A stretch of DNA of 64,000 nt from Pseudoselenomonas ruminantium (GTDB lineage: Bacteria > Bacillota > Negativicutes > Selenomonadales > Selenomonadaceae). The stretch is from NCBI GenBank assembly GCA_015058575.1, contig SVBZ01000006.1, positions 16,042-80,041 of the forward strand. Reading direction: 5' to 3'. The position numbers and the translations under genes are program-made. Positions 61,224 through 64,000 of this stretch are shown here, in pieces. Numbering within the stretch: position 1 is the first letter of the stretch; each line of letters begins with the position of its first letter. The notes under the pieces were generated by a model, which was not told where the DNA came from, searched no databases, and was given only the letters and a program-made list of their open reading frames with translations.

Positions 61224-63302
61224 TTATTCGCCTTTGTTTTTAGCAATAACCTTTTCGGCTATATTTTTAGGAACTTCATCATAGTAAGCTACTTCCATGC
61301 TGTAGTTCCCTCGGCCCTGAGTTTTGGAACGGAGATCCGTGGAGTAACCGAACATTTCGGAAAGAGGCACGAACCCGTTGATTACCTGAGCACCGTTGCG
61401 TGCTTCCATACCATCGATACGGCCGCGACGGGAGTTCAGGTCGCCGATGACATCGCCCATGTATTCTTCAGGAACGGTGACTTCGACTTTAACATACGGT
61501 TCAAGAAGAACCGGATTTGCCTTCTCTGCACCGCTCTTGAATGCCATGGAACCGGCAACCTTGAACGCTGCTTCAGAGGAGTCAACTTCGTGGAACGAAC
61601 CATCGTAAACGATAGCTTTGATGTCCACCATCGGATAACCAGCAACAACACCAGTTTCCATAGCCTGCTTTACGCCGGCTTCGATCGGGTTGATGAATTC
61701 CTTCGGAATTGCACCACCGACAACTTTATTTTCAAAGCTGAAGCCTTCACCCGGTTCCTGCGGAATGAGTTCGAGCCAGCAATGACCGTACTGACCATGA
61801 CCACCGGACTGGCGTACGAACTTACCTTCGGACTTAACCGTCTTGCGAATCGTTTCACGATAAGCAACCTGCGGTTCGCCAACCTTGCAGTCCACTTTGA
61901 ATTCGCGGAGCATACGGTCAACGATAATCTGGAGGTGAAGCTCGCCCATACCGGAGATGATGCACTGACCAGTTTCCTGATCGGTACGTACACGGAAGGT
62001 CGGATCTTCTTCAGCCAGTTTCTGGAGAGCTACGCCCATCTTTTCCTGGTCGTTCTTCGTAGCCGGTTCAACAGCAACGGAGATAACGGGATCCGGGAAT
62101 TCCATGGATTCGAGGATGATGGGATGTGCTTCGTCGCACAGCGTGTCACCAGTCGTGGTGTCTTTAAGACCAACAGCAGCAGCGATATCACCGCTGTAAA
62201 CCTTTTCGATTTCCTTACGGTTGTTAGCGTGCATCTGCAGGATACGGCCGATACGCTCTTTCTTGCCCTTCGTGGAGTTGAACACGTAGGAACCAGCATC
62301 GAGCACACCGGAGTAAACGCGGAAGAATGCCAGCTTACCAACATAGGGGTCGGTCATAATCTTGAAGGCCAGGGCCGAGAACGGCTCGTCGTCACTGGAC
62401 GGACGATGGTCTTCTTCACCGGAATCCGGATTGATGCCCTTGATAGGCGGAATGTCTACCGGAGCCGGCATGTAATCAACGATGGCATCGAGCAGGGGCT
62501 GAACGCCCTTGTTACGATAGGAAGTACCGCAGGTTACCGGAACGAGTTTGCACTCAACGGTGCCCTTACGGATGACTTTCTTAATCTCTTCTTCAGTGAT
62601 TTCTTCGCCACCGAGATATTTTTCCATAAACTCGTCATCGAGTTCGGAGAGAGCTTCGAGCAGCTTTTCGCGATACTCTTCAGCTTTTTCCTTCATGTCA
62701 TCAGGAATAGCAACTTCGTCAGCAACTTTGCCGAGGTCGTCTTCATAAACGATGGCTTCGTTCTTAACGAGGTCGATGATGCCCTGGAAGGTATCTTCAG
62801 CACCGATCGGCAGCTGGATAGCTACTGCATTGGCCTGGAGACGTTCATGCATCATGTTGATAACATTGTAGAAATCTGCGCCCGTGATGTCCATCTTGTT
62901 GACATAAGCCATACGAGGAACATTGTACTTCTCAGCCTGACGCCATACGGTTTCAGTCTGAGGCTCAACGCCACCGCGAGCAGTCAGAACTGCTACGGTA
63001 CCATCGAGTACGCGCAGGGAACGTTCAACTTCTACCGTAAAGTCCACGTGACCCGGAGTATCAATGATGTTGATACGATGGTCTTTCCAATGACAGGTGG
63101 TAGCAGCAGACGTAATCGTGATGCCGCGTTCCTGCTCCTGAACCATCCAGTCCATGGTAGCAGCACCGTCGTGAACTTCACCGATCTTGTGGTTTACACC
63201 GGTGTAGAAGAGGATACGCTCAGTAGTAGTCGTCTTACCAGCATCGATGTGAGCCATGATACCGATATTACGAGTTTTTTCAAGGGAATACTCTCTTGCC
63301 AC
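61224..63302 (-). CDS. fusA: Elongation factor G
   Basis: The 692-residue GTPase has [31 protein letters not shown], and domain IV ([20 protein letters not shown]). It drives translocation and ribosome recycling. Standard str-operon place, 32 nt after rpsG. Confidence 0.99.
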   Translation of the reverse strand: MAREYSLEKTRNIGIMAHIDAGKTTTTERILFYTGVNHKIGEVHDGAATMDWMVQEQERGITITSAATTCHWKDHRINIIDTPGHVDFTVEVERSLRVLDGTVAVLTARGGVEPQTETVWRQAEKYNVPRMAYVNKMDITGADFYNVINMMHERLQANAVAIQLPIGAEDTFQGIIDLVKNEAIVYEDDLGKVADEVAIPDDMKEKAEEYREKLLEALSELDDEFMEKYLGGEEITEEEIKKVIRKGTVECKLVPVTCGTSYRNKGVQPLLDAIVDYMPAPVDIPPIKGINPDSGEEDHRPSSDDEPFSALAFKIMTDPYVGKLAFFRVYSGVLDAGSYVFNSTKGKKERIGRILQMHANNRKEIEKVYSGDIAAAVGLKDTTTGDTLCDEAHPIILESMEFPDPVISVAVEPATKNDQEKMGVALQKLAEEDPTFRVRTDQETGQCIISGMGELHLQIIVDRMLREFKVDCKVGEPQVAYRETIRKTVKSEGKFVRQSGGHGQYGHCWLELIPQEPGEGFSFENKVVGGAIPKEFINPIEAGVKQAMETGVVAGYPMVDIKAIVYDGSFHEVDSSEAAFKVAGSMAFKSGAEKANPVLLEPYVKVEVTVPEEYMGDVIGDLNSRRGRIDGMEARNGAQVINGFVPLSEMFGYSTDLRSKTQGRGNYSMEVAYYDEVPKNIAEKVIAKNKGE

Positions 63303-63334
63303 TTTTAATATCGCTCCTTATATAATAGAAAAGA

Positions 63335-63817
<483 letters not shown>

Positions 63818-63846
63818 TTATCATAGTCTTCATTTGCGAAGCTGTA

Positions 63847-64000
63847 TTATTTCTTCTTAGCGCGTTTCGCACCATACTTGGAGCGGCCCTGAGCACGATC
63901 CTGCACACCTGCAGTATCGAGAGAACCACGGATGATGTGGTAACGAACACCCGGCAGGTCCTTAACACGACCGCCACGGATCAGAACAACACTATGCTCC
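63847..64000 (-). CDS. rpsL: 30S ribosomal protein S12 (C-terminal part, cut by window edge)
   Basis: The last 50 residues are visible ([40 protein letters not shown], ending AKRAKKK). This is the C-terminal S12 block that includes the PGVRYHI loop near the decoding site. The rest lies beyond the right edge. It opens the str operon, with rpsG 41 nt downstream. Confidence 0.97.
   Translation of the reverse strand, partial: EHSVVLIRGGRVKDLPGVRYHIIRGSLDTAGVQDRAQGRSKYGAKRAKKK

Noticed and set aside
61590..63308. 572-codon open frame antisense to fusA
   Set aside because: Antisense to an essential conserved gene; no homology or SD.

Overview
The window looks like chromosomal DNA from a member of the Selenomonadaceae (Negativicutes; Selenomonas or Mitsuokella-like). 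This is inferred from the gene set: a secreted cysteine (PTP-like) phytase typical of rumen selenomonads, a very large fused 2-hydroxyacyl-CoA dehydratase activase, desulfoferrodoxin (an anaerobe marker), SpoVS, a zinc-type S14 and a Gram-positive-style ribosomal gene order. No database search was possible, so the genus is not certain.

Layout. 1-7000: rbgA fragment, a CNNM/CBS membrane protein, a P-loop/Asp23 fusion, a PHP phosphoesterase and an rny-(unknown)-ymdB-spoVS cluster. 7000-16300: housekeeping and transport genes (zinc-ribbon membrane protein, P-loop kinase, M48 protease, AI-2E-family transporter, CBS and universal stress proteins), thiC under a TPP riboswitch, tRNA-Pro(CGG), the phytase-like enzyme and an alanine/glycine:Na+ symporter. 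16459-22994: a purine operon read leftwards, purC-purE-purF-purM-purN-purH(IMP cyclohydrolase domain only)-purD. 23143-27399: the 1418-residue activase.

27547-36955 is the accessory hot spot: a type I restriction-modification operon, hsdM-hsdS-...-hsdR, whose S-R interval carries two extra AT-rich gene pairs on the same strand. One is DUF262 plus an RX4H HEPN protein. The other is an AAA ATPase plus an HNH nuclease resembling Septu PtuA/PtuB. Together this is a compact nested defence island and the best candidate for an under-described system here.

37199-40489 holds the ECF transporter energising module with truA. 40597-45242 holds desulfoferrodoxin, an exported BsuPI-like protein, a divergent LysR/MFS pair with a striking SD-sequestering hairpin, and a nucleoside-phosphorylase-fold protein. 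45320-64000 is the str/S10/spc/alpha ribosomal supercluster, all leftward, from rpsL (cut by the window edge) to rplQ. It includes fusA, tuf, secY, adk, infA and rpoA, but no map gene between adk and infA.
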